Shown one piece after another: positions 7,566 through 16,659 of a DNA stretch of 64,000 bases. Where the stretch lies: positions 806,001-870,000 of the forward strand of contig OZ252146.1 in NCBI GenBank assembly GCA_965248735.1, given 5' to 3'. A model generated the notes under the pieces. It was not told the DNA's origin and did not search any database. It worked only from the letters and a program-made list of their open reading frames with translations. Every line of letters begins with the position of its first letter. Position 1 is the first letter of the stretch. Source of the DNA: Aldehydirespirator sp965248735. GTDB taxonomy: Bacteria > Actinomycetota > Acidimicrobiia > Acidimicrobiales > Aldehydirespiratoraceae. A program made the translations under genes and the position numbers.

Positions 7566-8477
7566 ATGGTTCCGCTGGCTGCCGTCCTGTTCGGAGCGCT
7601 GGTGGGCGTCGGCCTGTTCGCGGTGGTCCTCGGCTCGCAGAAGCGGCCCGTGCGCGAGAAGCACGCCCGGCTGCGCCAGTTCCGGTCGCGGGCGGCGCGC
7701 ATCGAGCTGTCGTCCTCGACGAACGACACCCTGGCCATGTTGGGCCTGGGGGCTGTGCTGGCCTTCGGTGCGTGGTACGCCACCGGATGGCCGGTGGCCG
7801 CACTGATCGGCCTGACCGCGGGTGTGATGGGGCCGATGATGTGGCGGGCGCCCCGCAGGCGCCGGGCGTTCACCGACGAGATCGAGGCCTACTCGCAGTG
7901 GACCGAACAGATCCGGGATCTGGTGGCGGCCAGCGGCTCGCTGTTCGAGGCGGTCACGCTGACGGCCGAACAGGCCCCATTGCTGTTGCGCCCCAAGGTG
8001 GTGCAGATGGCGTCGATCGCGCGGACGCTGGGGCTGCCGGCCGGGCTGGACTGGTTCGCGGCGGAGATGGACTCGCCCTTCGCCGACCGGCTGGTGCTGG
8101 GAATGAAGATCGCCTGGGACTCCGGCGCCCGGGTGAGCGAGGCGTTCGAGAGCACGGCCCGGTCCATGCGGGCCGAGGTGGAGATGCGCCGGCGCAACGA
8201 GGTGGCCAACGCCCGGGCCTGGACGCAGGTCATAGCGATGGTGGGCGTGACGGTGGGGTCGGTGCTGTTCATGTTCGTGTTCAACAAGCCGTTCTTCGAT
8301 CCGTTCGGCTCCACGATCGGCCAAGCGACCCTTCTGGCCGTGGGGGTGCTGATCTTCGGCAACATCTATTGGGTGCTGAAGCTGTCGGAGTCGGGAATCC
8401 CGGTGCGCCTGCTGGCCCCGGACGGCGACAAGCTGGCCGAGGGTGTGGTGGCCGCGCTCTCCGGAGAGGACCAGTGA
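7566..8477 (+). CDS. tadB: Tad pilus inner-membrane platform protein TadB (copy 2)
   Basis: The protein is identical in length (303 residues) to the copy at 276-1187 and differs at residue 231 (Gly for Val) within a membrane segment. It has the same T2SSF layout with hydrophobic segments at both ends and a central helical cytoplasmic domain. It follows the TadA-like tail by 6 nt and precedes tadC by 4 nt, so the operon junctions are preserved. Which copy is the active one cannot be told from sequence; no functional tadA is visible next to this copy. Confidence 0.85.
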   Translation: MVPLAAVLFGALVGVGLFAVVLGSQKRPVREKHARLRQFRSRAARIELSSSTNDTLAMLGLGAVLAFGAWYATGWPVAALIGLTAGVMGPMMWRAPRRRRAFTDEIEAYSQWTEQIRDLVAASGSLFEAVTLTAEQAPLLLRPKVVQMASIARTLGLPAGLDWFAAEMDSPFADRLVLGMKIAWDSGARVSEAFESTARSMRAEVEMRRRNEVANARAWTQVIAMVGVTVGSVLFMFVFNKPFFDPFGSTIGQATLLAVGVLIFGNIYWVLKLSESGIPVRLLAPDGDKLAEGVVAALSGEDQ

Positions 8478-8481
8478 CGCC

Positions 8482-9378
8482 ATGGTGATCCTGCTGGGCG
8501 CCATGGCCGGTCTGGGCCTGCTGTTCATCGTGTTGGGGCTCATGCCTCGGCCGGTTCGAGCGCCGCTGCCGACCACTCCCGATGCTGAGCGCGGCGCCGA
8601 TGACGGTTCGGAGGGCACCGGGGCGGTGCAGCACGCCACCCGCCGTGCGACCAGCAGGATCGAGAGGGACCTGCACTCCAACTCGATGCTCAATCAGGAC
8701 GCCCGCATGGTGGGCCGAAGCCTGGAGACCCACGCCCTGCACAAGATGGCCGGGCTGGTGCTCGGCGCGGCGCTGCTGGCCGCTCTCGGGTTTTTCGCCA
8801 ACACACTGTTCGAGCTGGAGCTGCCCCTACTGGCAATCGTGGCCGTCGCGCTGGCCGGGGGGCTGTTGGGATGGTGGGTGCCCGACTCGATCCTCAAGAC
8901 CGAGGCCGCCAAGGAGCGGGTGTTGTTCCAGCAGGTGACGGAGTCGTGGCTGGAGCTGGTGGCCCAGCTGGTGACCGCGGGGGCCGACACGTTCGGCGCG
9001 CTGGCGGCGGCCGCGTCCTACAGCGAGCAGCCCGGGTTCGTGGTGATCCGCGACGCGCTGCGGGTGTCGGCTGCGAGCGGCGAGCCGCCGTGGACGGGGC
9101 TACGCAGGCTGGCCGACGACCGCAGGCTCCGGTTCCTGGACCCGTTCTGCTCGGCCCTGGAGCTGGCTGGCACGACCGGCGCCGGGTCGCGCCAGGCGAT
9201 CCTGGCCCAGGTGGAGTCGGCCCGCTCCAAGGCGATGCTGGAAGCCGACGCCGCCGCGGCCTCCTCGGGCGAGAAGATGGGAGCGCCCCTGGCGCTGATC
9301 GGCGGCGCCTTCATGATCCTGATGGGCTACCCGCCCCTGGCCGGCATCATGGACTCGTCCACCCTCGCCGGTCTGTAG
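8482..9378 (+). CDS. tadC: Tad pilus platform protein TadC (copy 2)
   Basis: This 298-residue TadC differs from copy 1 at a few residues (RDLHSNSML in place of TDLHSNLLL; the end reads STLAGL rather than STLTGL). The ATG at 8482 lies four bases after the tadB stop. T2SSF-type core and terminal membrane helices are intact. Downstream the module diverges: instead of the coiled-coil gene a histidine-rich lipoprotein follows. Confidence 0.85.
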   Translation: MVILLGAMAGLGLLFIVLGLMPRPVRAPLPTTPDAERGADDGSEGTGAVQHATRRATSRIERDLHSNSMLNQDARMVGRSLETHALHKMAGLVLGAALLAALGFFANTLFELELPLLAIVAVALAGGLLGWWVPDSILKTEAAKERVLFQQVTESWLELVAQLVTAGADTFGALAAAASYSEQPGFVVIRDALRVSAASGEPPWTGLRRLADDRRLRFLDPFCSALELAGTTGAGSRQAILAQVESARSKAMLEADAAAASSGEKMGAPLALIGGAFMILMGYPPLAGIMDSSTLAGL

Positions 9379-9482
9379 GTATCCGCAGTGGACCGACCGG
9401 CGAACAGTCGAACAACGCCCAGGAAACGTCAAGACTCGTGACGCTCGCAGACGAGGCCCACGACACCTGGGCCGTGAGCAGA

Positions 9483-10106
9483 ATGAGACGCTGGCTGTCT
9501 GTGCACGCGCTGGTGGCGGTCGTGTTCGCGCTGTGCCTCCTCGGAGCCGGTTGCGCCGAAGCCACGAACGGTGCCGAGGCGCCACCGACCACCACGGCGG
9601 CGAGAACGACGTCCACAACGACGAAAACAACACCGACTACCGCACAGGCTCCAGCACCTACCGCAGCACCTACGTCGCAGGCTCCGCCGACGACTGCCGC
9701 GACCACGACCACAACTGAAGCAGCACCGACCACAACCGAGGTATCCGTACTGGATGCTGACGGTCGCCATACCAGCGGTCCGTTCGCGGGGTACACACCG
9801 GCTGAAGTAGATGCCTTTGTCAGTAGTCAGACCACAACCCCGACTGTCGCGCCGACCACCACAAGAAAGCCGCCAACAACCACAGCGGCACCGACCACCA
9901 CAAGAAAGCCGCCAACAACCACAGCGGCACCGACCACCACAAGAAAGCCGCCAACAACCACAGCGGCACGAACCGCTTCAGGATCGTGCACTCATTGGCA
10001 CTCAGGCAACCCGAAACACACGCACACCCGCTACAGCGACGGCACAGTCAGTGGTCACTCACACAACGCAAGCAGCAGCACCAAGTGCGGCTACTTGTGG
10101 CAATAG
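9483..10106 (+). CDS. Thr/Pro-rich lipoprotein with a histidine-rich C-terminal domain
   Basis: The 207-residue protein has a lipoprotein signal (MRRWLSVHALVAVVFALC, lipobox GAGC at about residues 22-25). A long Thr/Pro linker includes three exact TTTRKPPTTTAAP-type repeats. The C-terminus is compact and rich in His with two Cys: CTHWHSGNPKHTHTRYSDG, GHSHN, KCGYLWQ. This looks like an exported, membrane-tethered stalk with a small metal-binding or disulfide-stabilised head. I do not recognise a named family. GTG at 9474 is an alternative start. It follows tadC copy 2 by about 100 bp. Confidence 0.7.
   Translation: MRRWLSVHALVAVVFALCLLGAGCAEATNGAEAPPTTTAARTTSTTTKTTPTTAQAPAPTAAPTSQAPPTTAATTTTTEAAPTTTEVSVLDADGRHTSGPFAGYTPAEVDAFVSSQTTTPTVAPTTTRKPPTTTAAPTTTRKPPTTTAAPTTTRKPPTTTAARTASGSCTHWHSGNPKHTHTRYSDGTVSGHSHNASSSTKCGYLWQ
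9852..9968 (+). repeat. Three 39-bp tandem repeats inside the lipoprotein gene
   Basis: Three identical or near-identical 39-bp units (9852, 9891, 9930) encode the 13-residue PTTTRKPPTTTAA linker repeat. The unit is a multiple of three, so copy-number change alters linker length without breaking the frame. Confidence 0.9.
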
Positions 10107-10171
10107 GAAGGGCAAGCAGGTGACGAACGACAGCGAACTCGGCTGGGGACGGCCAGCCTTCCTCTAGCCGT

Positions 10172-10280
10172 TGGGGCAAGGAGTGGCCACCCGAGGCTGG
10201 TGACTGCTCAACCTCGACACCGCCGAGACGCTCATCGACAAGGGCCACGCCAAAGCGAACCTGGTCGCAGCCGCTCGCAT
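10172..10280 (+). pseudogene. Scrap of a PAP2-type phosphatase gene
   Basis: Bases from about 10172 to 10280 match 13424-13525 of the PAP2 gene, covering the part that encodes VATRGWRLLNLGIAETLIDKGH. Sequence on either side is unrelated. It shows that the PAP2 gene was also present in this module before deletion. Confidence 0.75.
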
Positions 10281-10404
10281 CGGCCCACTTCGTCCCGGCT
10301 CGATTGCCGACCTGATGCACCGCCGTCGGCAGGTCAGCAGCCGTCCTCCGACGACGGCCCAAGCCGCCACTCGACAGGCGTGAACAACATCAGGGTCGAA
10401 TGCG

Positions 10405-11640
10405 CTAGAAGCTTGAATCGACGCTCTGCCAATAGCGCTTCCAATCCCTACGTCGGAGGATCGGCCCTCGCCTCAGCAAACCACCGAAGAGAAGGCAATC
10501 CACCGTTCCTCCCTTCCAAACTCTCAGTGTCCTTCCACTGTGACACCACCGGTACCCGCGGAGGGACTCCACAGCAAGATATACCGAGTAGATCACTATT
10601 CCATATGTAGAGACTACAAACCACGGCGCACTCACAGTCACAACAACTCTCGCAGCCACCTCACTTGGAGCGCCAGGCATCAACACAGCTATACCAGCAA
10701 TTAGGAGAGCCATGATCGGACCCAGCAACACAAGAAATGCAAGCTTGGCTATATACGCATAGCGACCCTGTCTTTCGATTAACTCGTCATAGCGGTACTT
10801 CTCACCATCGTGTAGCGCGGACTCTGGGGGTGATGCGTGTGTTTCAAGCCGCTCAGGCGACTGGCCCCAAGACGAGGAGGGCTCAATGTGGTTAGGGTTC
10901 ATAGTAATTATCCAGATTGCACTATCTGGTACATATCGGCGCCGCAATCTGAATACTATCGGTCCATCGACAAGTAGCGGATCAGAAGACCTCACTACAA
11001 CTTCTTGAAAACTATCGATAGCAAGATTTAGCGAATACGCGTTCACGACCAGACATCGTACCCATGCGGTAGGTCTAACGAAGTCCTCGGCCGAGGCGAT
11101 GGCCACAACCCTCTTGGAGCATACATTGCTCTTGCCTGCTCGCAGCGAACGCCGGAAATGCTGTGCATTCTCGTTCCTATGAAGAGTCATATGCAATAGG
11201 AAACCGCCTGAGCATCTGCGGATATCGTCCACGAGATGCGAGGATCCCATATCATATCGCCAACCGGAAACCGTGAATGAAGGCTTAGGACTAGTCTGTA
11301 AAGTAAAGAACTCTAGCTTCATTCTCCGCCAAAAGTTCAATAGCCTTCCCGAATGTCGCCAGTACTCTAGTGGAACCCTGACCTCGCAACGTATAGATTT
11401 GACCAGATCCTCGGATGACAGTGTCCCAAGAGGTCTTGACGGTCGTAGCAAAGGTCGCCGATAGGAGTCTGCTTGAGGACGCTGCACTATCCCGAGAGCT
11501 TCCGATGAAGACGACCTAGATTGCTGCCACCATCGCGCGATCCTTCTCTGAATGTAGGACAATAATCCGATAGCACCACCAACAATCGTTATGATTGTTG
11601 CGATCTGCGGGAAGAATTCTTCAATACTCGACCACTGCAT
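10405..11640 (-). CDS. Membrane protein of unknown function in a low-GC island
   Basis: This 411-residue protein has an N-terminal membrane segment (about residues 10-29, IATIITIVGGAIGLLSYIQR), a large soluble middle, and two C-terminal hydrophobic segments (about 292-318 and 328-355). The soluble part is not recognisable to me. AAGGAG lies five bases before the ATG. Base composition is clearly more AT-rich than neighbouring genes, which suggests recent transfer. An OLD-type ATPase stub lies immediately upstream on the same strand, so it may have been the membrane partner of that ATPase in a lost system. Confidence 0.65.
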   Translation of the reverse strand: MQWSSIEEFFPQIATIITIVGGAIGLLSYIQRRIARWWQQSRSSSSEALGIVQRPQADSYRRPLLRPSRPLGTLSSEDLVKSIRCEVRVPLEYWRHSGRLLNFWRRMKLEFFTLQTSPKPSFTVSGWRYDMGSSHLVDDIRRCSGGFLLHMTLHRNENAQHFRRSLRAGKSNVCSKRVVAIASAEDFVRPTAWVRCLVVNAYSLNLAIDSFQEVVVRSSDPLLVDGPIVFRLRRRYVPDSAIWIITMNPNHIEPSSSWGQSPERLETHASPPESALHDGEKYRYDELIERQGRYAYIAKLAFLVLLGPIMALLIAGIAVLMPGAPSEVAARVVVTVSAPWFVVSTYGIVIYSVYLAVESLRGYRWCHSGRTLRVWKGGTVDCLLFGGLLRRGPILRRRDWKRYWQSVDSSF

Positions 11641-11665
11641 TTGCGCTCCTTGACTCTTGTGTCAC

Positions 11666-11824
11666 CTAGACTGATCGATGTGAGGAGTGGCGCTGCGCTC
11701 CAGTCTTCCGGTTACGAATCCTGCCATAACCAAGATATTGCAGGACGGTCTCTTGGAGCCTCAACTCAAGGTTCACGAGGCACTTGTAGTTGTGAATGTA
11801 GACCCGCTCGATCACACGGCCCAT
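11666..11824 (-). pseudogene. N-terminal stub of an OLD/AAA-type ATPase
   Basis: On the minus strand the frame reads MGRVIERVYIHNYKCLVNLE and LRLQE, the characteristic first strand of OLD-family or AAA_15 ATPases, which continues in intact genes to a Walker A loop. Here the similarity ends after about 25 residues and the frame closes at 11666. The upstream side abuts a scrap of tadC. It is a truncated gene start. Confidence 0.6.
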
Positions 11825-11926
11825 CGTACCGCTGCCCCGGTAGCCGTGGCTCGACGAGACACCCGGGTCGCGCCGCGCGATCATGGACTCATCCACCCTC
11901 ACCGGCCTGTAGCTTTCTGACGCTGG

Positions 11927-11955
11927 TTGACACAACATTCACTGTTAGTTAGTAT
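11927..11955 (+). promoter_or_regulatory. Sigma70-type promoter, duplicate of the one at 2123
   Basis: TTGACA (11927-11932), 17-bp spacer and TAGTAT (11950-11955) are conserved with 2123-2151. It would drive the frameshifted coiled-coil gene and possibly genes behind it. Confidence 0.6.
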
Positions 11956-12052
11956 TCTGATTAGAGCTTCGCTGCCGGGCATCGACGGCATGCCTAATCA
12001 TCCGTACTGACGCTTGTTCCCAAGTCGTCGCTGGCCCGCGGAGGAGTTCTCT

Positions 12053-12554
12053 GTGACCACCCCGACCCATGCGCACACCGCGATGACCCGTCCGCCCGAC
12101 GCCCCACAGCCCGACCCTCCCAAGCAGGCCGCCGCGGCCGAGCCCGCGCCTGCGCAAGTCTCCCTCGCCGACCCGGCGCCCGCCGAGGCCGCGGCGCCGC
12201 CCCGCAGCACCGGAAGGGCCGGCTGGACCACCGTCAGTGACAACCTCATCCCAGCGCTGCTGAGCGCCGCGTGGTGGCGGTCATGATCTTTGCCTTCACG
12301 ACCCTCGACAACAGGATCACCAGCCTCGAGAACAGGCTGACCGCCTTCGAGAACAGAGTGGACGCCAGATTCGCACAGATCGACGCCAGATTCGCCGCCC
12401 AGGACGCCAAGATCGAAGCGCTCGACACCAAGATCGACGAGATCAACGTCAAGCTCACCGCGCTGATCGTGCCCTGAATAGGACCGAAGAGGTCGACGCC
12501 GCCCTCGCGGGCGAGATCACCACCAACGCCCCGCCCGCCTCCGACATCGGGTGA
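12053..12554 (+). pseudogene. Frameshifted copy of the coiled-coil membrane protein
   Basis: It has the same GGAGGAG site and GTG start as the intact copy and an extended Pro/Ala-rich N-terminus. One base is missing within the membrane segment near 12268 (SAAWWRS then stop, where SAALVALM is expected). A second shift near 12468 disrupts the tail; the end still encodes NAPPASDIG in another frame. The middle (LENRLTAFENRVDARFAQID) is clear coiled coil. Two independent shifts make sequencing error a less likely explanation. Confidence 0.8.
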
Positions 12555-12635
12555 CAGCGGCCCGAACCGCCATAGGCCTGATCGCGTTCGCCTCAGGAGA
12601 CACAAGCAAAGCGCTCGGACTGTTCGCTCCAGATT

Positions 12636-12676
12636 GCTAGCTAGCCTCGCTGTCCATTGACGCTAACGCCGAGTAC
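12636..12676 (+). repeat. Shared leader preceding M-EPS membrane-protein genes (copy 2)
   Basis: GCTAGCTAGCCTCGC, CCATTGACG and CGCCGAGTA lead to the ATG at 12677, matching the leaders at 6531 and 13849. The following codons (AEPST) also match, although the downstream protein is a different family. Confidence 0.6.
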
Positions 12677-13758
12677 ATGGCCGAGCCTTCGACAGTTGGC
12701 GACACGGTGGCCTCCGGGGCGGCCGCCGACACTCTCGTCGGCGAAGACGCTCACGTCGTAGCCGCAGGCAACACCGACGCCGGCTCAGCGGCCCAGGACA
12801 CGGCCCCGGTTGCGACCGGAAGCGCGTGTGTCGGGGGTGGGTGGGGTCGGCGGGCGGAGGTCGGCGACTTGGCGCTGGTTGCCGCGATGGGCGCCTTCGT
12901 CGCAGCGTTTGTGTTCGCGGTCGGGCGCTGGGGACTGCCAATTGACCGCGAGCAGGTGCTGGCGTGGACACTTGGGTTCGTCGTGGTCGTGTCACTCGCA
13001 ACAGGCCACAGGTTCAACGCGGCGCGGGCTTTGCGTGACTGGTCGGTGCTAGCGGTGCTCCTCGTCGGCTACGACTACTCCCGCGGAGTCGCCGACTGGT
13101 TCAGCATGCCCCTGCAGATCGACGCGCCGATCATGATCGACCGGGCCCTATTTCCCGGCGATGTCCCCACCGTGGAACTCCAAGCACGCCTGGGGCCGTT
13201 CCACGGACAGCGATGGTGGGAAGCGGCCATGTCGATCACATACGCCACCCACTTCGTCGTGCCCTATGCCGTCACCGCCTTCCTGTGGCTGCGCGACCGC
13301 AGCCGCTGGCGGGCCTGGCTCGCCCAGTTCACCGCCGTCACCACGCGGGCCTGGTCGGCTTCATCCTGCTCCCGACGATGCCGCCCTGGCTGGCATCGCT
13401 GAACGGGCACATCGATGAAGTGCAAGGAGTGGCCACCCGAGGCTGGCGATTGCTCAACCTCGGCATCGCCGAAACGCTCATCGACAAGGGCCACGCCGAA
13501 GTGAACTTGGTCGCAGCCTTCCCGTCGCTGCACGCGGCGTACCCAGCGCTAATCGCCGCCTTCTTCTGGCCCCGGCTCGGTCGTTTGGGCCGCGTCGCGC
13601 TCATGGCGTATCCGCTGGCAATGGCCATGACGCTCGTGATCGGCGGCGACCACTACGTCATCGACGTGATCGGCGGCTGGGCCGTGGTTGGCGCGGTGGT
13701 TGCGGCGTGGAGTCGGCTGTCGCGCCGACCCGGAGTCTCACGATGGCTGACCTCTTGA
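12677..13758 (+). pseudogene. PAP2-superfamily phosphatase/transferase, frameshifted
   Basis: The first frame (to 13402) encodes several membrane segments (residues 65-105 and others). After about 13338 the homologous frame continues in another phase to 13758. That part contains FPSLHAAYPAL and GDHYVIDVIGGW, the two His motifs of PAP2_3-type (Aur1/inositolphosphotransferase-like) enzymes. Joined, they would give a protein of about 360 residues acting on lipid phosphates in the membrane. One frameshift separates the halves, so it is a pseudogene unless the shift is an error. Confidence 0.75.
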
Positions 13759-13848
13759 CTGCTACCACCGGCACACGTCGGCGGACACTGCGAGGCACCG
13801 AACCGGAATACAGCTGCAAGCCGGCAACGCTGATGTTGGCTCCCGTTC

Positions 13849-13889
13849 GCTAGCTAGCCTCGCTCCCCATCGACGTCGACGCTGACCAA
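13849..13889 (+). repeat. Shared leader preceding M-EPS membrane-protein genes (copy 3)
   Basis: GCTAGCTAGCCTCGC, CCCCATCGACG and GCTGACCAA lead to the ATG at 13890. The GCTAGCTAG core is also the site where the IS630 element at 2841 inserted in the first module. Confidence 0.6.
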
Positions 13890-16222
13890 ATGACCGAGCC
13901 CTCAACCGTCGTCGACGACGGGGGCCCCGTGTCGGCTGACGGCGCGGCCGGGGAGGCCATCGAGGACGAGCGGACGCAGCGGCGGCGCTTGGCCGCGGTG
14001 TGGCTGGGGGCCGGGAGCGCGGTGGCGGCTATGGTGGCCGTGAGCTGGTACGTCGTCGTGGCCAACGGCGGTGCCCCCGGCGGCGACATGATCGGCCACG
14101 CCGCGGTGGCGGAGTGGCTGAAGACCCTGCCGTGGTGGGACTGGCGGGGCTGGTCAGACTGGTTCTACGGAGGGCAGGCCATCGGCCCGAACTACCCGCC
14201 GCTCGGCCATGCCTGGATGCGCTTCACCCATCCCGTCCACGGGCAGATGGCAGCGGTAGCCCTCGGGCTGCTGGTGCTCCTGCCCTGGGGCGCACTACGT
14301 TTGACGCGGGCGGTGGGGTGCGCACCGCGGGCTCAGCGCGCCGCGGTGGGGGCGGTGCTGGTGCTGGTCGTGGCTTCGGCCGGCATGCACTGGGTGCTCT
14401 CCGGCTTCCATCAGCAGAACACCTTCTTCGGCTCCTGGCCCGCCATGCTGGCGGTCGTCAGCGGCTTGTTCTGTGCGGCTTGGGCGTCGCGCTGCTGCCG
14501 TCCGGTGGCGTGCGGGGTGGTGGCCGGTGTGGCGGTGCTGCTCAACGCCACCGTCGTGCCGGGGGTGGCCGTGGTATGTGCCGTGTTGCTGGCCACCAGC
14601 GGAGTGTCGTTTCGCCAAGCTCTTCGCTGGGCCGTCACCGCCGGGGCCGCGGCTCTGGCGGTGTGCGCCTGGTGGCTGGTGCCGTTCCTGGCCGGCTGGG
14701 ACCGTCTCGTGCGCTGGGAGGCTTCACTCTCTAACGCCTGGGATCACGGGGGTCTCTGGCAGGTGGCGGTTCTGGCCTTCGTGGGAACGGCCGCGGCGTG
14801 GGCGGCCCGCGGCGATGCCGGCCCCTTGCGGCGTTTGGCCCTGGCTGCCGGAGCGGGGCTGCTCGCCACCATTGTGGCGGATCTGTTCGGCTATCTGCGC
14901 TCCGAACGCTGGCTTGAGCTGCCCATCCTGGTGGCTGCCCTGGCCGCGGCCGGGCTGCTGGCGGCCGCACCCCGTCGGGGCTTGCTACGGCCGGTGCGCC
15001 CGCCTGGGCCGTGCTCGGGGTTGCATTCTTGATGGTCTTCGCCGTGATAACGCTGCGCCTAGAGTTGCTACCCCTGGCGGTATGGCTGCTGTGGGGGTCG
15101 CGGCGCACCTGGGCCTGGAGCAGCGCCCTGGCCTGGTCCGCCGTACTGTTGTCTGTTCCATTTGTGATCCTGATCCGCAGCCCGACGCCGCCAGAGCCGC
15201 TGCCCGTGACTCCTGTGGAGGCTGCGGCCGTGGAGGGGCCCCGACGCCGAGGGGCTCGTCTATACCGAACACCTGTACAACACCGCGGCGGGCGACGTCG
15301 GTGTCTGCGCGTGGGGCTATCCCTGGCGCACGACCATGGAGACAGGCGGGCGCATCCGCCCCCTGTTCGGCCTGTATCGCGAAACCGGCGCCACAGTGGA
15401 GTTCCTCGATGCCGACGTCGACTTGCGCTCCGGCGCCTTTGGAGGCGGAATACGACCGCACTGGTTCGACGCCTGGCAGGATGCGGGCGGCCTCTCTCTG
15501 TGCAGCCCGGCCAGAGCTGAGGCCCTCGGCGCCCGTTGGTACGCCGCCTGCGACGCCGACGGCAATGCCGCGGTTACCGAACTCCCTGGCGTGATGGCCA
15601 CCGGCGTTACCGTGGCCCCCACGCCGACGAGGAAGCGTGGCACCGGGCCGCGGTCGAATGGTGGGTGGCGCTGCCGGCGGACGCCTCAACGGTGCCGCTT
15701 CTGTGGCCGAGCGGAGGTGACAGCAGCGCCTACCCCGTGGATCAATCAGCGGCGGGCGTCTCGCTGCACACAGGGCAGGACAGCCTCACCGTGCGGGCCG
15801 AGACGGCCGGATGGGCCTGGCTGCTCGTCCCCTGGGATCCCGGCTGGCGCGCCGTCGGCGACACGCCGGTCCGCAAGGGCGGCCCCGGTCATCTGGTGGT
15901 CTGGGCGGAGCGGGGCGACACCGAGTTGCGCTGGTCGGTGCCGAGAGCTGTCGACGCGGCCGCCGCCGCCGTCACCGCCGCCTCTTTGCTGGTCGTGATG
16001 GCCCTCGCCACCGTGAATCGGCGCCGAGGCTTCCACGCCGAGCCCGATCGGCGCCGTTCCGCGGCGGACGCGCTCGTGGTGTTCGCCGACACCGTGGACG
16101 GGTGGGTCCGCGCCGGGACGCGGCGAGCACGCGAAGTCAGCGCCCGCGCCCGCCACCGCCCCACAGGGAGACATAGATACCTACTCCAGTTAGAGGTTGT
16201 CGCGTCGAGCAGCCACCTGTAA
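13890..16222 (+). pseudogene. Large GT-C-like/PTPS-related polytopic membrane protein with three frameshifts
   Basis: The first frame gives about 370 residues with at least eight hydrophobic segments. It carries GDMIGHAAVAEWLKTLPWWD, WSDWFYGGQAIG and NYPPLGHAW, patterns typical of GT-C glycosyltransferase-like or PTPS-related membrane proteins. Homologous coding jumps frame near 15000 (to GVAFLMVFAVITLRLELLP), near 15240 (GPDAEGLVYTEHLYNTAAGD) and near 15630 (DEEAWHRAAVEWWVALPAD), then ends at 16222 after a final membrane helix. An intact protein would have about 775 residues. A truncated sister lies at 6569. Confidence 0.75.
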
Positions 16223-16276
16223 GTTCTTACGGTTGAGTCGAACATTGCCGACAATCCGGCAAGGGAAAGGCGCACC

Positions 16277-16621
16277 ATGCTGACAGTCATCGTGCTCTCC
16301 ATCGTCGTGCCGAGCGTGGCCGCGGCGACCTTCATGGCCCTGCGAGGCAGGCTGCCGATTCCGGTCGCCGACAAGCGTGGCATCGCCTTGCAGACGATCA
16401 TCGTGATGGTCGTGCTGCTGGCCATCGCCGGCGCGGTCGCCGCGGTGCTGCTGAACCGAGCAGGCAGCGAGACCGACCGCCTCGAGAACGAGACCGTCAA
16501 CTACGCCGAACACACGAACAAGTTCGCCTGCGACACGGCGGGCGGCACTTGGACCCCCGGCACAGACGGCAATAGCGACGGCGACACAGACGACGAGGGC
16601 GAAGGAACTTGCGCCGCCTAG
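16277..16621 (+). CDS. Pilin-like protein with acidic disulfide-type loop (1 of 3)
   Basis: The 114-residue protein has an N-terminal hydrophobic segment (residues 2-20) and then the motif KRGIALQTIIVMVVLLAIAG with a second membrane helix. A short helix and a C-terminal domain follow, enclosed by two Cys (CDTAGGTWTPGTDGNSDGD to GTC). The DGNSDGD stretch resembles calcium-binding Dx(D/N)xDG loops. Together with the next two genes, which share the RG-ALQT helix, and the TadE/G genes downstream, I infer small pilin-like subunits. The classical Flp Glu at +5 is not visible, so they are not standard Flp pilins. Confidence 0.6.
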   Translation: MLTVIVLSIVVPSVAAATFMALRGRLPIPVADKRGIALQTIIVMVVLLAIAGAVAAVLLNRAGSETDRLENETVNYAEHTNKFACDTAGGTWTPGTDGNSDGDTDDEGEGTCAA

Positions 16622-16659
16622 CCCCAGCGAAAAATCACGACGACCAAGACTTCTCTACG

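Larger units (their letters stand above)
7291..9378. repeat. Right copy of the tadB-tadC segmental duplication
   Basis: This segment matches 1-2088 almost base for base. Its upstream homology may continue left to the junction at 6968, but the matching left part lies outside the window. At the 3' end similarity stops at the tadC stop, where the flanks differ (GTATCC here, TATTCT at 2089). Confidence 0.95.
11880..12643. repeat. Second copy of the tadC-tail/promoter/coiled-coil module
   Basis: This stretch matches 2058-2840, from the last codons of tadC (ATCATGGACTC to the TAG at 11911) through the promoter, the coiled-coil gene and its downstream sequence to the GCTAGCTAG motif. Only about 30 bases of tadC remain. 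A short upstream match (GGGTCGCGCC before 11880) suggests the rest of tadC was lost by internal deletion. Confidence 0.85.

Noticed and set aside
6906..8693. 595-codon minus-strand frame across the tadA tail and tadB
   Set aside because: Antisense to well-supported tadB and the Pro/Gln tail; no domain visible.
8871..9482. Upstream extension of the lipoprotein frame through tadC
   Set aside because: This part overlaps tadC in another phase and is R/G-rich shadow sequence; the signal peptide begins at 9483.
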